64,000 bases of DNA from Apoda limacodes (lineage: Eukaryota; Arthropoda; Insecta; Lepidoptera; Limacodidae), in the NCBI GenBank assembly GCA_946406115.1, contig OX291552.1:620001-684000 (forward strand), given 5' to 3'. Shown here in pieces: positions 11,439-23,389 of this stretch. The notes below the pieces were generated by a model that saw only the letters and a list, made by a program, of their open reading frames with translations, did no database searches and was not told where the DNA came from. Each line of letters begins with the position of its first letter. The first letter of the stretch is position 1. Both the position numbers and the translations under genes were made by a program.

Positions 11439-11555
11439 AAGTTTCTACACGTGCTGCATGCAATGAGTGCGAACGAGAAGTTTCTACACGTGCTGCATGC
11501 AATGAGTGCGAACGAGAAGTTTCTACACGTGCTGCATGCAATGAGTGCGAACGAG
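11439..11555. repeat. 39-bp tandem repeat, three identical copies
   Basis: Units at 11439-11477, 11478-11516 and 11517-11555 start AAGTTTCTACACGTGCTGCA and end GTGCGAACGAG. Because 39 is a multiple of 3, frames stay open on both strands and give false repetitive peptides. Confidence 0.95.
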
Positions 11556-11642
11556 AAGACGATGACGCGTGAACGAGATAAACAAAGTTTGCTATAGCTG
11601 AAGCTAGAGTTAGTCCATGTGAAATATGGTTACTAGATATAA

Positions 11643-11702
11643 TTATTCCCGCGGGACCTTTGCCAGGATAAAGACTAGCCTATGTCCTTCTCCGGAGCCT
11701 CT
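11643..11702. repeat. Fragment of a dispersed repeat, interrupted by a hAT element
   Basis: Resembles the CCGGGA...CCTATGTCCTTC...CCGG motif common in lepidopteran intergenic repeats. It is cut by the hAT-like insertion starting at 11711. Confidence 0.4.
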
Positions 11703-12199
11703 GGTGTGCATAGGGTTACCAGGCCTTAAACTGCAAAATCCTGTCTGACAAGTCTAAAAATCCTGATTTTGAAAAAAAAATCCGGTTTTGTATAAAAAAT
11801 ATAAATCCGAGTATTTAATAACCTTTTTTAAACCGACTTCAAAAAAAAAGTCAAAAACAGCAAATAACGTTTTTATTTATTTTTATATTTTTGGTTGCTA
11901 GCAACCGCTTTCTAAAAGTTGGCTTTTCCACTTCTTTCATTGTAAAATTGTTCGCACGTCATGTGTTTATAGTTATATTGCGTAAGCAATATGGCTCTTG
12001 CTGACTCCACTGAAAGTCTATTTCTTTCTTTTGTCCACTATGAAGTCAAAAGAGAAAAGACTCGCTCCACATTTGCGTTATGTGGCAAAATACTAAAAAA
12101 ATACTGACAAATTTTCAGAAGCTCTGAAACTCTTAAGCTGTCGTTAATTGTATTAAAAAAATACCCCATTGCTTTTCAGCAAGCTCTTCATAAAAATCG

Positions 12200-12807
12200 C
12201 TCTGCAGTTTTGCGTCATCTATAGGAATCCCTTTGTCTCTCAAAAACACTAAATCGTCCATAATTTTTTCGAATTGCAGATCCCGCTTTAAACACTATGG
12301 TTACTGACATCGGTTGACAACCCGAAGAATGCAATGTCTTTTAGTTTTTGAAGAAGGGTTTCGATAGTATACGGCGCGATGACATTATTAATAATAGCCT
12401 CTGTTTTGGTCCTCGCGCGGGCTAGATTTTTAGCCAAATCAGAATCATTAGTCAATTCAAGTATTGTCCATACTTTTGTATGTTTTGGTGGTGCTTAACC
12501 AAATGAAAAGCAAGCGTGGCATCAACAGCACTACTCTTATTACTTTTTTGGGTTACGAAAATATCAATCTTACTTGTATGTACTTGTATGTACTTGTATG
12601 TACTTGTATGTACTTGTATGTACTGGCACACAATCGGTTCTTCTTTAGGTGCTTTTCAGTTTTCATGTGTTTTTCTATATCCAATCAATACAAAACAATC
12701 ACAAATAGTGCACTTCACTTCTTGGTCATTTCTACCCTCGGTAAAAGAAGGATATTTAGATTTTAGCAAATCCGTGAATTTACACCGTTTTTTGTTTGCG
12801 GACGCCA
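12200..12807 (-). pseudogene. hAT-family transposase, broken
   Basis: Start codon complement at 12805-12807 opens MASANKKRCKFTDLLKSKYP, followed by CTICDCFVL, a BED-type zinc-finger-like Cys pair. After a stop and a repeat expansion, ARARTKTEAIINNVIAPYTI and FFGLSTDVSNH (about 12440-12310) match the catalytic-domain start of hAT transposases, including the DDE-type aspartate in STD. Frameshifts, the 10-bp microsatellite at 12571 and loss of the C-terminal half make it inactive. It is the probable enzyme of the 11711-15080 element. Confidence 0.7.
12571..12624. repeat. 10-bp microsatellite inside the hAT transposase
   Basis: TACTTGTATG is repeated five times from 12571 to 12620 and ends in TACT. 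It sits within the transposase remnant, just after the BED-like finger. Confidence 0.95.
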
Positions 12808-12951
12808 TTGTTACGAGGCGTGCGATGCAAACACAACGATTATTTATTTTATGCTATATTATTATATGCTTGCAATCGATCTTATTAAAGTGTGACAGCG
12901 GAGGAGGAAGGTGCCGCACTACCCTTCTCGCCGCTCCCGGACGCACGCGCC

Positions 12952-14352
12952 GTTGGCAACTTTGGTTGCCATTTTGTCAACTTTTAACCCCTCTTGGCAA
13001 CCGCTTGCCAACCAAGCTTAAATGGCAACTTTTAGGCAACTTTTTGACGATGTAAAGAAAACGAAATATTTTCGCATATTAACTGAACGCATCTAAAAAC
13101 ACTGATCGCAAATTTTTTCGCATGCTTGTGTTCAACAATTCACACTAGTATAGTAACTGGTGTAGAGTTTCGTGCCGTCTCTTTCTGTCATATAGGAAAA
13201 TGTATTTGCTCTCCTCCTGTCAGTGCAACTTCTACACCAGTCAGAGTGACAACAAGTTCTCAAAGATAGCCCTATAGATACCTACCTAATCTGTAGTAAT
13301 GCTGAACAATAACTAAGGATAATTTTTGGTGCTAGTTCGATTGTTTTTGTTTTGTTTGTTGTGTTGTTATTAAATAAAATATTTAAGTGTATTTGTAAAT
13401 TTCGACGCCAGTATTTAATTGAAATATTCTAACAAAAGGTGCTGGGACGTGCTTGCATGTTTTTAAATGTATTTTTTTTTTATTTCAATGCATGGGCAAC
13501 ATTTTTTGTAAAAGTAGAAAAAAAACATTGTTATGGAGTAAGAAAATGTGTGCGTCTATATGAAGTAGGAAAATGTGTTTTTTTTTGTATTATACCATCA
13601 AGGTGGCAAACAAGCTTACGGCCCACCTGATGTTAAGTGGTCAGCGTAGCCTATAGACGTTTGCAATACCAAGGCTACTCACGCGTTGCCGACCCTTTAA
13701 AAATCTAATCACTCCTTTCTTGAAGAACCCCATGCTCTAGTCCCTGGAGAAAACCTCGGCAGGGAGCTCATTACATAACCTTAGCGTTCGCGGGAGAAAG
13801 CACCTCTCAAACCGGCAAAGGGCAAAGTTGGTATCCAGGAGCACCAGCCCAGAAATGGCAGCAGTACTCCAAATATGGGGCCGGACTTGCGACTTATAAA
13901 GTAGCAATCTTAGCCCCGAGGTGAAGTACTTCTTCGCTTTGTTGTGCACACCGAGATTCTTAGACGCCAACTTGGCCTTGTCTTCAAGATGATCACGAAA
14001 CTGGACATCGCTGGATGTCAACACCAAGGATCCCAATACTTGGAGATGGTAAGGGGTGTGTTTCCGAATTGTGGAACCACAGCGAATGAGGTTTTCTTAG
14101 CAGTGAACGCGCAGATTTGCGTCTTTGTTGGGTTGAATCGGACCAAGTTTTCCCGTCCCCAGTCGGAGAGACTAAAAATCTTTTTTGTTTTAGGAAAACA
14201 TCAATAATTTTTAAGGATTTTTAAGACAAAAAGGCAGAGCAAATAAACTGAATCTACTTTTAATACCGGATAATCATTTACGACATTTTTTTTGTAATGG
14301 CAACTTTTGGTTGTAAATGGCAACTTGTGCCGAGCAGGCTCTGGCAACACTG
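12952..14352. mobile_element. Non-autonomous hAT-like element carrying a LINE fragment
   Basis: The right end reads CTCTGGCAACACTG at 14352; the left end is GTTGGCAACTTTGG at 12952. Flanks CACGCGCC (12944-12951) and CGCGCGCC (14353-14360) match at 7 of 8 bases, a plausible hAT target-site duplication. TTGGCAAC/GTTGCC motifs repeat inside both ends. The left terminal CA is missing, so the left limit is less sure. Confidence 0.55.
13566..14170 (-). pseudogene. CR1-like LINE, 3' end
   Basis: The minus strand encodes SSDVQFRDHLEDKAKLASK, LLLYKSQVRP and LPRTLRLCNELPAEVFS, the same C-terminal RT region as at 4337-5299 and 40770-41290, with gaps. The plus strand shows the tail signature AAGCTTACGGCCCACCTGATG-like at about 13611. 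It is embedded in the 12952-14352 element. Confidence 0.85.
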
Positions 14353-14402
14353 CGCGCGCCGTCCATAGGTGCGTTCCGGACTTCCGTTCCGTCGTACGGT
14401 GT

Positions 14403-14933
14403 CAGCGTTGCCAGAGGCTTACTTTTGTCACCTTTTGGGTAACTTTTGAGACCCTGAGGTTACCTGGAGGAAACTCGACTTGAAAGGTAACTTTTGGGTT
14501 ACTTTTAGAAAAAAAAACAAAGATAAATTTCGACACTTATTAATATGAATTTGAATCAGAGTGTGTAACGCGCTTAAGAAATGTTACTCAACAGGATGCT
14601 TTAGTTTCCATAGATATTTCTGGAACGCAGAAAGTACGTAACATCAAATCATACCATTGTCTCTTTCCCGCTTCCACAAGAATATGCTTCTATCGGCTAT
14701 CCTTACCCGCTCTGTTAAAACTCTGTTTATTTTCATTTGATTGCATACGTACCTCAATTATTATTATATAACATAATTTAAATCTTAATAAGTTTTCCTT
14801 TTTATTTGTTAAAAATATGTCGTTTTATCAGAGACGTGTATAGATTAATAATATAATGTATATGTATATACAAAGGGTTATATACTTTTTACAGGAAATG
14901 GTAACTTTTGAGTATAGTCCGCTGTCAACACTG
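14403..14933. mobile_element. 531-bp hAT-type MITE with target-site duplication
   Basis: Begins CAGCGTTGCCAGAGGC and ends GCTGTCAACACTG, so the termini pair as CAG(C/T)GTTG(C/A)CAG. Flanking octamers TACGGTGT (14395-14402) and TTCGGTGT (14934-14941) differ at one base. Subterminal GGTAACTTTTG motifs occur at both ends. It has no coding capacity and sits inside the 11711-15080 element. Confidence 0.8.
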
Positions 14934-15080
14934 TTCGGTGTTCGTTCAGTGCGGCACCCGTCGCTCGATTGGACGGATGTGTATGAAAAAATCCAGTCTG
15001 ATTTAATATCCGGGCGGAGTCTGGTCTGATACTTAAAAATCCGGCCAAAACCGGCTTTATCCGGTCAGATGGTAACCCTA

Positions 15081-15649
15081 GGTGTGGCGTGCGGTACCTC
15101 ATTAAAAAAACAAAAAGTCGAAGAAAATAAAATAAAAGCCAAATGGTTTAGTATTCAATGTTGTTTAATGACCAAGCTTTTCCTCAATTTACAGCAAAAT
15201 TTATAGAATCTCAGATACTAAATTTAACAAAATCAGATACATTTATTAACATAATTATTCAGATAGTAATGAAACTTAAATACTAGTTATATATAAGTAC
15301 TAGTTCTATCGCACAGCAATGCAGGTGACTTTTAGCAAAGCTCTTGCTATACAAAAATAATAAATTTTTTAAATATAGTTTAGTGTAACTGCCAAAGTAT
15401 TCTACGCAATAGAAATACTTTAGCCCAGTTTTTGCATCAACACAATAATATTGCAGTTTTGGTTGGTTAAAACCTACTCATAAATTTAATATCATTTGTT
15501 AAAAAACTGAAAAAAACAATTGTGGTAATAAACACAATGGTGTTGCAATATTAATAAATTATAATAAAATAAACTAAAATAAATACATTATTTGAAGATA
15601 ATTTACAAAATATTTGCATTTGTACTTCTGCAGGTAACAAAGATATTAG
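15081..15649. other. Unassigned intronic sequence
   Basis: AT-rich with short A-runs. I see no coding or repeat structure beyond the 8-bp duplication at its left edge. Confidence 0.3.
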
Positions 15650-16060
15650 CATTGTTAGTTTTTATAGTCCCACATATTGTCACCCTGAGTTTGACAAGAT
15701 TTATTTAATTCACAAATTAAATCTATTCCCAAGTCCTACGATATTTGTGGAACATTTTAACGCTCACAATATTTCTCGGGGTTGTAATTCCACTTCTTCA
15801 CGGGGTAGAGACATGTGTCTTATGGCATTTTGCTTTGGGGAAAGGCAGCTGATATTGAAACAGTCTTTATTTTGCAAAAGAGAGCAGTACAATTAATCTA
15901 TAAATAACGACCTCGAATTTCTCGTAGGGAACTATTTAGGAAAATTAATATTTTAACTGTTCCTTGCCAATATATCTTCGCTTGTATAATGTATGTACGC
16001 AAAAACTGTCACTTGTTGCTTAAAATAGTAACCTCCACAGTGTTAATACAAGGAATAAAT
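15650..16060 (+). pseudogene. Jockey-like LINE: endonuclease remnant fused to RT tail by deletion
   Basis: 15655-15820 reads as the end of an APE endonuclease (SFYSPTY, HFNAHNISRG, STSSRGRD). It is followed at once by the C-terminal RT region (LQKRAVQLIYK, ELFRKINILTVPCQYIFACI, 15880-16000). The whole reverse transcriptase core between them is missing. The same family lies in reverse orientation at 26610-27020. Confidence 0.8.
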
Positions 16061-18380
16061 TGGTAGTTCCAAAATGTCGTCTTTAGAAGGTACTGTAAAA
16101 GTCATTTTATATAAAATTGTTTCGATGCTTACGTGCGTTAAGGTTATTTATAGTTTCCCGTCAAAATAATTTGCTATAAACTATAAGAATAAAAAATCAC
16201 ACACATACACAAAAAAAAGAATTAAAAAAAACATAAAAAACTTATTGTTGCATGACTAAGTAGTATCCACTTACTGAGACTCGCTGTGGTTGTTTCCTCC
16301 CTGTAAAGAACTGCAGTCCTCCTTCAGCAGGAACCTCGGATACTGTCAGGAACAGACAAATCTTGAGATCCGTCCGAGGAAGTGTGATGAACAACAGGGT
16401 TCCCGAGTGAATGACACTGTAGCTCCCACACTATTTTATGTCTTTTGTCACTGTCACTTTCAAAGTTCATAAAAGTGAATTACAACAGTCGCGACGCGTT
16501 GAAATAATTAAAGGTACCTGTATAGTTTAGGGAAAGAATTGTTATAGTTGACATATTAAATATTTTTAAATTAAGGATATTTAACATAATACGAAGTCAA
16601 CACGTCGAAACAGGAACCGGCGAACATAAAAACCATCTTGTGCTCCTCCGATTTTAGACATGAAATAAGATCTAAGCGATTCATATACCAAGAAATATCT
16701 AGTTATAACTAGATATAGAAGTTTTTACCCTAACCGAACTTGGTTGGTCACACCGGCACTCCATATTACCGAACCCTTTCGGAAGTCAGAAGACAAGACT
16801 TCCCCATCAGAACCAGCTAGCAACACTAAAAAAATCTAGACATACAAACCATCCCTCCATACTGGAAATAAGTCTAAGCGTCCAAATCTCTCATTTACTT
16901 TTCCTTAAGCACATACTAGTCTCAGGTCAACTTTTTTACAACCAATCAATCCTGCATAAATCTTAGTTTTAAGATTTATTTTAGGTTATCTATAATTTTT
17001 GGTTGTAGATTAAGTGTGTTCTAGAAATTAGGTTGCCTCGATATAATTAGACCTCCTCGTTTAAGTAGTCGACCATAAATAAACTACAGGTCCAAAAATA
17101 CCAAGAACCATTTCCAGAGTGTATCCTCAATGTTTGATATGTGTTTATCTAGACTTAGTCCAGATATAGTATGCCGTGAATCTGTAGCGAAGAACCGTTA
17201 GCGAAGATCTGTTCTAGATCTCCCTTCCGACTTGGCGTTTGGCTTAGTTTTAAGTAATTTTATGCAATAAAATTAAAAAGTAAAAATAAGTTTTATGTAA
17301 AATTACATAAAATATATAAATTGCCAATTATAAGTTTAACTCAGATCAAAATTCAACTCTTACAGAGTTAGTTGATGAAGACAAGGTTTAATGTTAAAGG
17401 AAAAATATTAGGCTGAGCTGTAGATTAAATTGTATGTGTAACAACTCAGTCAAGATTGAGTATTATTTGCTATAAGTATTATTTAGCTTATAAAAATCTA
17501 GCTTATTTTTGTAGCTTTCGGTTACGTTAAGTTTAAAAGTAAAGTTTTACAATAAATAAGTTTTAAACACATATAACACTCAAATATTTCACAAAATTCA
17601 CAAACTCTCCTTAACATGAAAGAAAATCGAGAAATATTCCCCTATCACCCTTGTTCTACAAAATTTTCCCATAAAAATAAACCCAGCTGAAAAAAATAAT
17701 AATAGCCAGACTTAGAAAATCTAGGCTACCTAGTTCTCCTAACAATCTATTAGACAACAAAATTTAAGAAAATCAGCTAAATTCTTTCTTGTCCGAAGAA
17801 TTAGACAAAGAAAGACGAAATCCTTGTGTTTCAGAAAATCACCCGGGAAAATGGGGATTTCGGAGCTCTTCTAAATGAAATTGGAAAAAAAGGAATATTT
17901 CCTATCTCTGGAAAATAATAAATTAGTTATACTTGTAGTTATTAATTATAGGATGTAACTTACACAACACGTTTTTCACTGTTTTTAAAATAACTAAATT
18001 AAGACACTTTTCAAGCCTTGACGGACGGAGGCTGATTTCTCGAATCACTCAACGTGGAAGCACTACGATAGCTCCACAATTTTCCGTATTATACTAGACG
18101 TCTAAACTCAACGATAGTCTGACAGTCTCTGTCTTGAAGTTCTCTTCTCAATCTTCCACAAAGCCTTTGGAGTCAATCCCACATGCCATGGAAAAATACT
18201 GAACATCATACAAGTAAATTCTTTGTTTCTGAGCTCAATATTAAATTCTGGCTCCGATCTTTGTTTATATAAAATCCCGCCAGAAAATCATCTCACCGTG
18301 ACACCGTAATCATATTTAGTCCTTACAATCACAACATTACAATCCAACACATTTGAAACAGAAGACATATACGTGTGGTA
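16061..18380. other. Unassigned 2.3-kb intronic stretch
   Basis: No coding signal I can support. It holds a perfect 22-bp palindrome at 16695-16716 (ATATCTAGTTA and its complement) and otherwise ordinary AT-rich DNA. A 60-residue open frame at 16290 has no recognisable motif. Confidence 0.3.
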
Positions 18381-18383
18381 ATT

Positions 18384-18445
18384 CCAACGTTCGCGTTTCT
18401 TGCCGGTTCTTCTCGGTAGTATAAATCATTTCGACCCGGTGGTAA
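18384..18445 (+). repeat. Jockey-type LINE 3' tail fragment
   Basis: TTTCTTGCCGGTTCTTCTCG matches a stretch at 56848-56866 (TTTCTTGCCGGATTCTTCTCG-like), a frequent 3' UTR motif of lepidopteran LINEs. Confidence 0.5.
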
Positions 18446-18622
18446 ATTTTTGGTATTTTTTTAAATTTAATAAACTGACAATTCAAAAGTGCTGTTTAAA
18501 AGTCTTTTTTTGTACAGTTGCTAGAAACGCTAGGTTCCAAACGCAACCTGTTTTTTTTTATTAAACACTTATGCAGTAGGCATTTTTTATCGACTAGTGA
18601 AAAGTTACAGTGCCAGTTACAT

Positions 18623-19939
18623 TTTACTAACTACTTACTTACTTACCTCTGTACAACTGTTGTTTCTACCTACATTTTACTAACTACTTACTTACTTACC
18701 TCTGTACAACTATTGTTTCTACCTACATTTTACTAACTACTTACTTACTTACCTCTGTACAACTGTTGTATCTACCTACATTTTACTAACTACTTACTTA
18801 CCTCTGTACAACTGTTGTATCTACCTACATTTTACTAACTACTTACTTACTTACCTCTGTACAACTGTTGTATCTACCTACATTTTACTAACTACTTACT
18901 TACCTCTGTACAACTGTTGAATCTACCTACATTTTACTAACTACTTACTTACTTACCTCTGTACAACTGTTGTATCTACCTACATTTTACTAACTACTTA
19001 CTTACCTCTGTACAACTGTTGTATCTACCTACATTTTACTAACTACTTACTTACCTCTGTACAACTGTTGTATCTACCTACATTTTACTAACTACTTACT
19101 TACTTACCTCTGTACAACTGTTGTATCTACCTACATTTTACTAACTACTTACTTACCTCTGTACAACTGTTGTATCTACCTACATTTTACTAACTACTTA
19201 CTTACTTACCTCTGTACAACTGTTGTATCTACCTACATTTTACTTACTACTTACTTACCTCTGTACAACTGTTGTATCTACCTACATTTTACTAACTACT
19301 TACTTACCTCTGTACAACTGTTGTATCTACCTACATTTTACTAACTACTTACTTACCTCTGTACAACTGTTGTATCTACCTACATTTTACTAACTACTTA
19401 CTTACTTACCTCTGTACAACTGTTGTATCTACCTACATTTTACTAACTACTTACTTACCTCTGTACAACTGTTGTATCTACCTACATTTTACTAACTACT
19501 TACTTACTTACCTCTGTACAACTGTTGTATCTACCTACATTTTACTAACTACTTACTTACCTCTGTACAACTGTTGTATCTACCTACATTTTACTAACTA
19601 CTTACTTACCTCTGTACAACTGTTGTATCTACCTACATTTTACTAACTACTTACTTACTTACCTCTGTACAACTGTTGTATCTACCTACATTTTACTAAC
19701 TACTTACTTACCTCTGTACAACTGTTGTATCTACCTACATTTTACTAACTACTTACTTACTTACCTCTGTACAACTGTTGTATCTACCTACATTTTACTT
19801 ACTACTTACTTACCTCTGTACAACTGTTGTATCTACCTACATTTTACTAACTACTTACTTACCTCTGTACAACTGTTGTATCTACCTACATTTTACTAAC
19901 TACTTACTTACCTCTGTACAACTGTTGTATCTACCTACA
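18623..19939. repeat. Satellite of 26 units, 49 and 53 bp, with higher-order order
   Basis: The unit starts TTTTACTAACTACTTACTTA and ends GTATCTACCTACA. Long units (53 bp) carry one extra CTTA. I count 11 long and 15 short units, 1318 bp predicted against 1317 observed. A short-unit variant with TTACTTACTAC occurs twice, exactly 555 bp apart (19241 and 19796), giving an 11-unit higher-order period. The first two units have TTTCT instead of TATCT, a normal edge effect. Frames across it are spurious. Confidence 0.95.
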
Positions 19940-20165
19940 TTTCATATTAGTTCAAGCCTGAACTTGATATTTTGCACTTTTTTGGCACTTTTTTAAAACA
20001 AACTAGTCTTGCTACTGGGTTGGCATACACAAAAGCAATACACTATTCCTTAAGTAGATTTTAGGTAAAATTAGTTTTCTTTGTAATTATAAGCGTTTTG
20101 TTTTCACCGTTTAAACTTTGATTTTTAAATATTTGTGTAAAAGTCATTTTACACCTTACACCTAG

Positions 20166-23100
20166 AACTGTTTTGGCTGGAGGCTTGCGTTGGTTAGCAA
20201 TGACTGCAGCCTTGATCACAAGGCAGGACAAAAACCTAATTCATCGGTACGAACAGCTTAGTAGTATATCAATTTATTGTATACATAAAATATACAATAA
20301 TTTATTTTTAACTAGCAATTCTTGTCTATACATTTGGATGAAATTTTGCATTTACAGCTGGATTACTAGGTACTCTTTATTAATAAGCGGTTAGTTCTAC
20401 GACTCGATGACTTAAGTATACGCACACCAAGTGCTTTCGCAGTGCTACGAGGCTACGGTACGGAGTGCTACGAGGCTACGGTACGGAGTGCTACGTGCTA
20501 CGGTATACAAAAATATTTGTGCCAAATGCTAAAGGCCAAAGCCATTGAAGGCTTGCAGGAGGAAGATGTGGCCAAGCTTACTGCAGACTTGAACCAGGCT
20601 AAAGGACCTTTGTGACCAGATTGTCATTAGGGTTTTACAGATTCGTCGGGCTGAGGCTAAGACCGTTGCCCCTAAGGACGAATGTAACAACTCTGTGGGG
20701 CCCCTCACGGGAGTTCTTCTTCTTTGCCAAATTTGGACCTGCCAAAAACTTATGGCGATTGAACAGAGTGGGGGTCCTTCATAAATAGGTTCAACGGTTT
20801 GGTTTACAATCGGTCAGATCTTACCGATTCACAAAATTCTCTTTTTTGCTGGGATCAGCCGCTGGAGAGCCTTATGACATGATAAGGCATTTGTCTCAGG
20901 ATAAGGCCTGTTACTAAATTGCCATGACAATATTAGGCAAATTGCTCATACCTATTTCAGCGCATTATTGCAATTGTTCAGAGTTGGTAAACCTGCGGCG
21001 AGAGCTTGTTAATCCTATGTTGGTGGCAGTTAATGGACTAAAGGGATTAGGGCTTTAGGCAGACAAGGATTGGTCCTTTCTACTTGTCTATCTGGCCCTC
21101 TACCGTCTCACAACAGAATTAAAGAGCCGCTTTGAATTTGATTGAGGCGGTGAATCGACCAAAATTCTTCCTACCTTCTCGAATATGGAGAAATTTCTTG
21201 AGGCGAGTGTCGAAGGGCTGAGAGCCTACATTCTGTTCTCCCCCGCTGCTCTCCTACAGCCGCTTCCACACAGAGCTTCACAAGCACCACGAAAACATCC
21301 CAAAAGGGCCCCTACACCCCGCCCAGCGGCCAGGCAAACCCCATCACAGTTCTTACTGTCGTGGGCCCGATTAACTTTTTGGCCCTGGCTCTCAAGAATC
21401 CTTATCATTATTATTATATCATTAGTATTCGCCACCTATTGCAGAGTACCCGAGGTTGGGGTATTATATGACGCAATTATAATAGGTCGAGACCCCTTCA
21501 AGTCCCTTATCAGGCCGCTAATTCGGCGCTTTTGAAGCGTCCGCCGTATGTTGCCAGTTGGCAGCTGGCACCACGGTGGGATCTTCCGCCGCCACAATTA
21601 GGTTCACCGACTGCTAGTCCATCACAGCTTCCTCCTTCGATACTAGGGAGGCGTTTTGTTGATTGCATTATACGCATTGAATGCGCTCAATGCTATATAT
21701 GCGCACATTCGATCGTTCTGTTGACCAAAATTGAATGCGCTATGATGGTTGCACATGCTCGAAAGGTAGAGTAGTGGATACGCTGTCAACTTGTGAACGG
21801 CCATATTGTTTGTTTACAAACAGAACGATTTCAATGCTTATGCGGTGTCATAGCTTTCAATGCCGTCAATAGAACGCACCTTGTATTAGCACCACTGACA
21901 GTTGTGCTCCCAACTGTACAGGTTCGAGCCTTCTCGTCTTATGCTTCCTTTGTGGTAGTACGGGCCATGGTCACCATGGTGTCTTTAAGGGGGAGAAAAT
22001 AAGAGTTGTTTTTGATGGTTCGGCTCCTAGTTTAAACAGTGTGTCCCTTAAACCTGGGTTAATAACTGTCAATAAAACATTTTATTTATTTATTTATTAA
22101 TCAGTGTATTCACTCGGGACCTACATTGTACCGGGATATTCATGACATCCTGATCAATTTTTGAAGACAGACAGACTGATATCCGTATCAGCGACCAGAA
22201 CAACCTGATGTTTCGTGAGACGGTGATCCATAAGGAAGATCGCAGGTTTCAGTTGACTCTGGCATTGCCTATCCGTCTTTGAATTGAACACCAATACTCA
22301 CGGTCTTCGCTCCAGTCCTTTCTTCGCTATTCGGACCCTATTAGAGCTTGCTGATAGGGAACGTGTTCACTTCCCTCGCGCTGCTTCTGTTTTGTTCGAT
22401 CTCCGATTCGGGATTCTGAACTGGTCTTAGCGCCGTCAGAACCTGAACAAGCGCTCCATATTTTAGCGCGCAATGTACAACGAGAGCATTAAGGGACTTT
22501 AATTTGGGATCTTCAAGCTGGTTGCTCCAAAATCAAAAGAGCTTCGGCCAGACTTAACCTATTTCTCGACGATCGCGGACTCATTTGTGTTGGTGGCAGA
22601 TTACGTCATGCAAACTTGCCTTACGGAGCTCAGCATCCGCTACTTTTGCCTAAGGATAGCCACTTGACCTTGCTGTTGATTCAGGACCGCCATTTGAGAA
22701 ACTCTCATGCGGGTCTCAGCAGTCTTCTAGCCATACTCCAACGAGAGTTTTGGATCGTCTCAGCTCGAAAGGTCACTAGGATTGTGCTCTTTTAGTTCAT
22801 ACCCTGTTTTAGGCGCAAGGCAACTTTGACTCAGCCACAAATGGGCGATTTGCCACCCGATCGAGTAAACCCCGCTCGCGTCTTTTCTAATGATGGACAT
22901 TATTTTGCAGGTCCCTATAACAATAAGACTTCTATCTTGCGCAACGTCAAGGTGGCCAAGACATACTCGTGTGTTTCTGTATGTTTGGTTACAAAGTCTG
23001 TCCACCTTGAGGTAGTCTCCTCTCTTTCTACTGAGGCTTTCATTGCCTGTCTTTTTCGCTTTGTTAGCCGCCGTGGATTGCCGAATATCATCCGTTCGAA

Positions 23101-23375
23101 TAAGGGTGCTGATCGGTGTCTACGAGAAGTCCACCAGTTCCTTGTTGCACATCAGCAGGACATAAGTCATCACCTCTCTCGAAAGGGAATTAAGTGGATT
23201 TTTGATCCCCCCGCATATTCATCTTGGGGCGGAATTTTCGAAGCGGTTTTGAAGGCAGCAAAGACAGATCTTCGCTGCGTTGTCAGTGAGACTGTTCTTC
23301 AGTTCGCGGAGCCATCTACAGTTTTCTGTAAAATTTAGGCGGTGCTCAACTCCAGGCCAGAACCAGAAGAGAAAC
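20166..23375 (+). pseudogene. BEL/Pao retrotransposon, internally deleted, plus strand
   Basis: Gag start GGLRWLAMTAALITR and a gag core with DLNQA (20170-20600) match the minus-strand element at 36.3-40.7 kb. Protease-region sequence VLPTVQVRAFSSYASFVVVRA lies at about 21890-21960. IRVVFDGSAPSLNSVSLK (about 22000-22060) opens the RT domain, but the catalytic centre is gone. The integrase (22826-23337) has MGDLPPDRV, TKSVHLEVVSSLSTEAF and FVSRRGLPN. In the integrase the motif expected as SD-GT reads SNKGA, so a catalytic Asp is lost. An unrelated insertion seems to split gag from protease at about 21650-21880. Confidence 0.88.
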
Positions 23376-23389
23376 CAGAAACCCTAATA

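Larger units (their letters stand above)
11711..15080. mobile_element. hAT-like DNA transposon, decayed and itself invaded
   Basis: Terminal inverted repeats TAGGGTTACCA at 11711 and TGGTAACCCTA ending 15080, with further similarity inside (AAAATCC/TCCGGTTTTG against CCAAAACCGGC). Flanks GGTGTGCA (11703-11710) and GGTGTGGC (15081-15088) look like a diverged 8-bp target-site duplication, as expected for hAT. A minus-strand transposase remnant lies at 12200-12807. Two smaller hAT-type elements (12952-14352, 14403-14933) and a LINE fragment are nested in it. Confidence 0.7.

Noticed and set aside
11347..11597. Repetitive peptides on both strands
   Set aside because: By-product of the 39-bp tandem repeat.
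16290..16472. 60-codon frame starting MFPPCKELQ
   Set aside because: No motif, no splice or promoter context, and length is within chance expectation.
16695..16716. Perfect 22-bp AT-rich palindrome
   Set aside because: Low-complexity TAGTTATAACTA core in AT-rich DNA; no supporting context for a binding site.
18518..19996. CRISPR-like regular repeats and small frames in the satellite
   Set aside because: Units are head-to-tail with no unique spacers, in a eukaryotic intron; ordinary satellite DNA.
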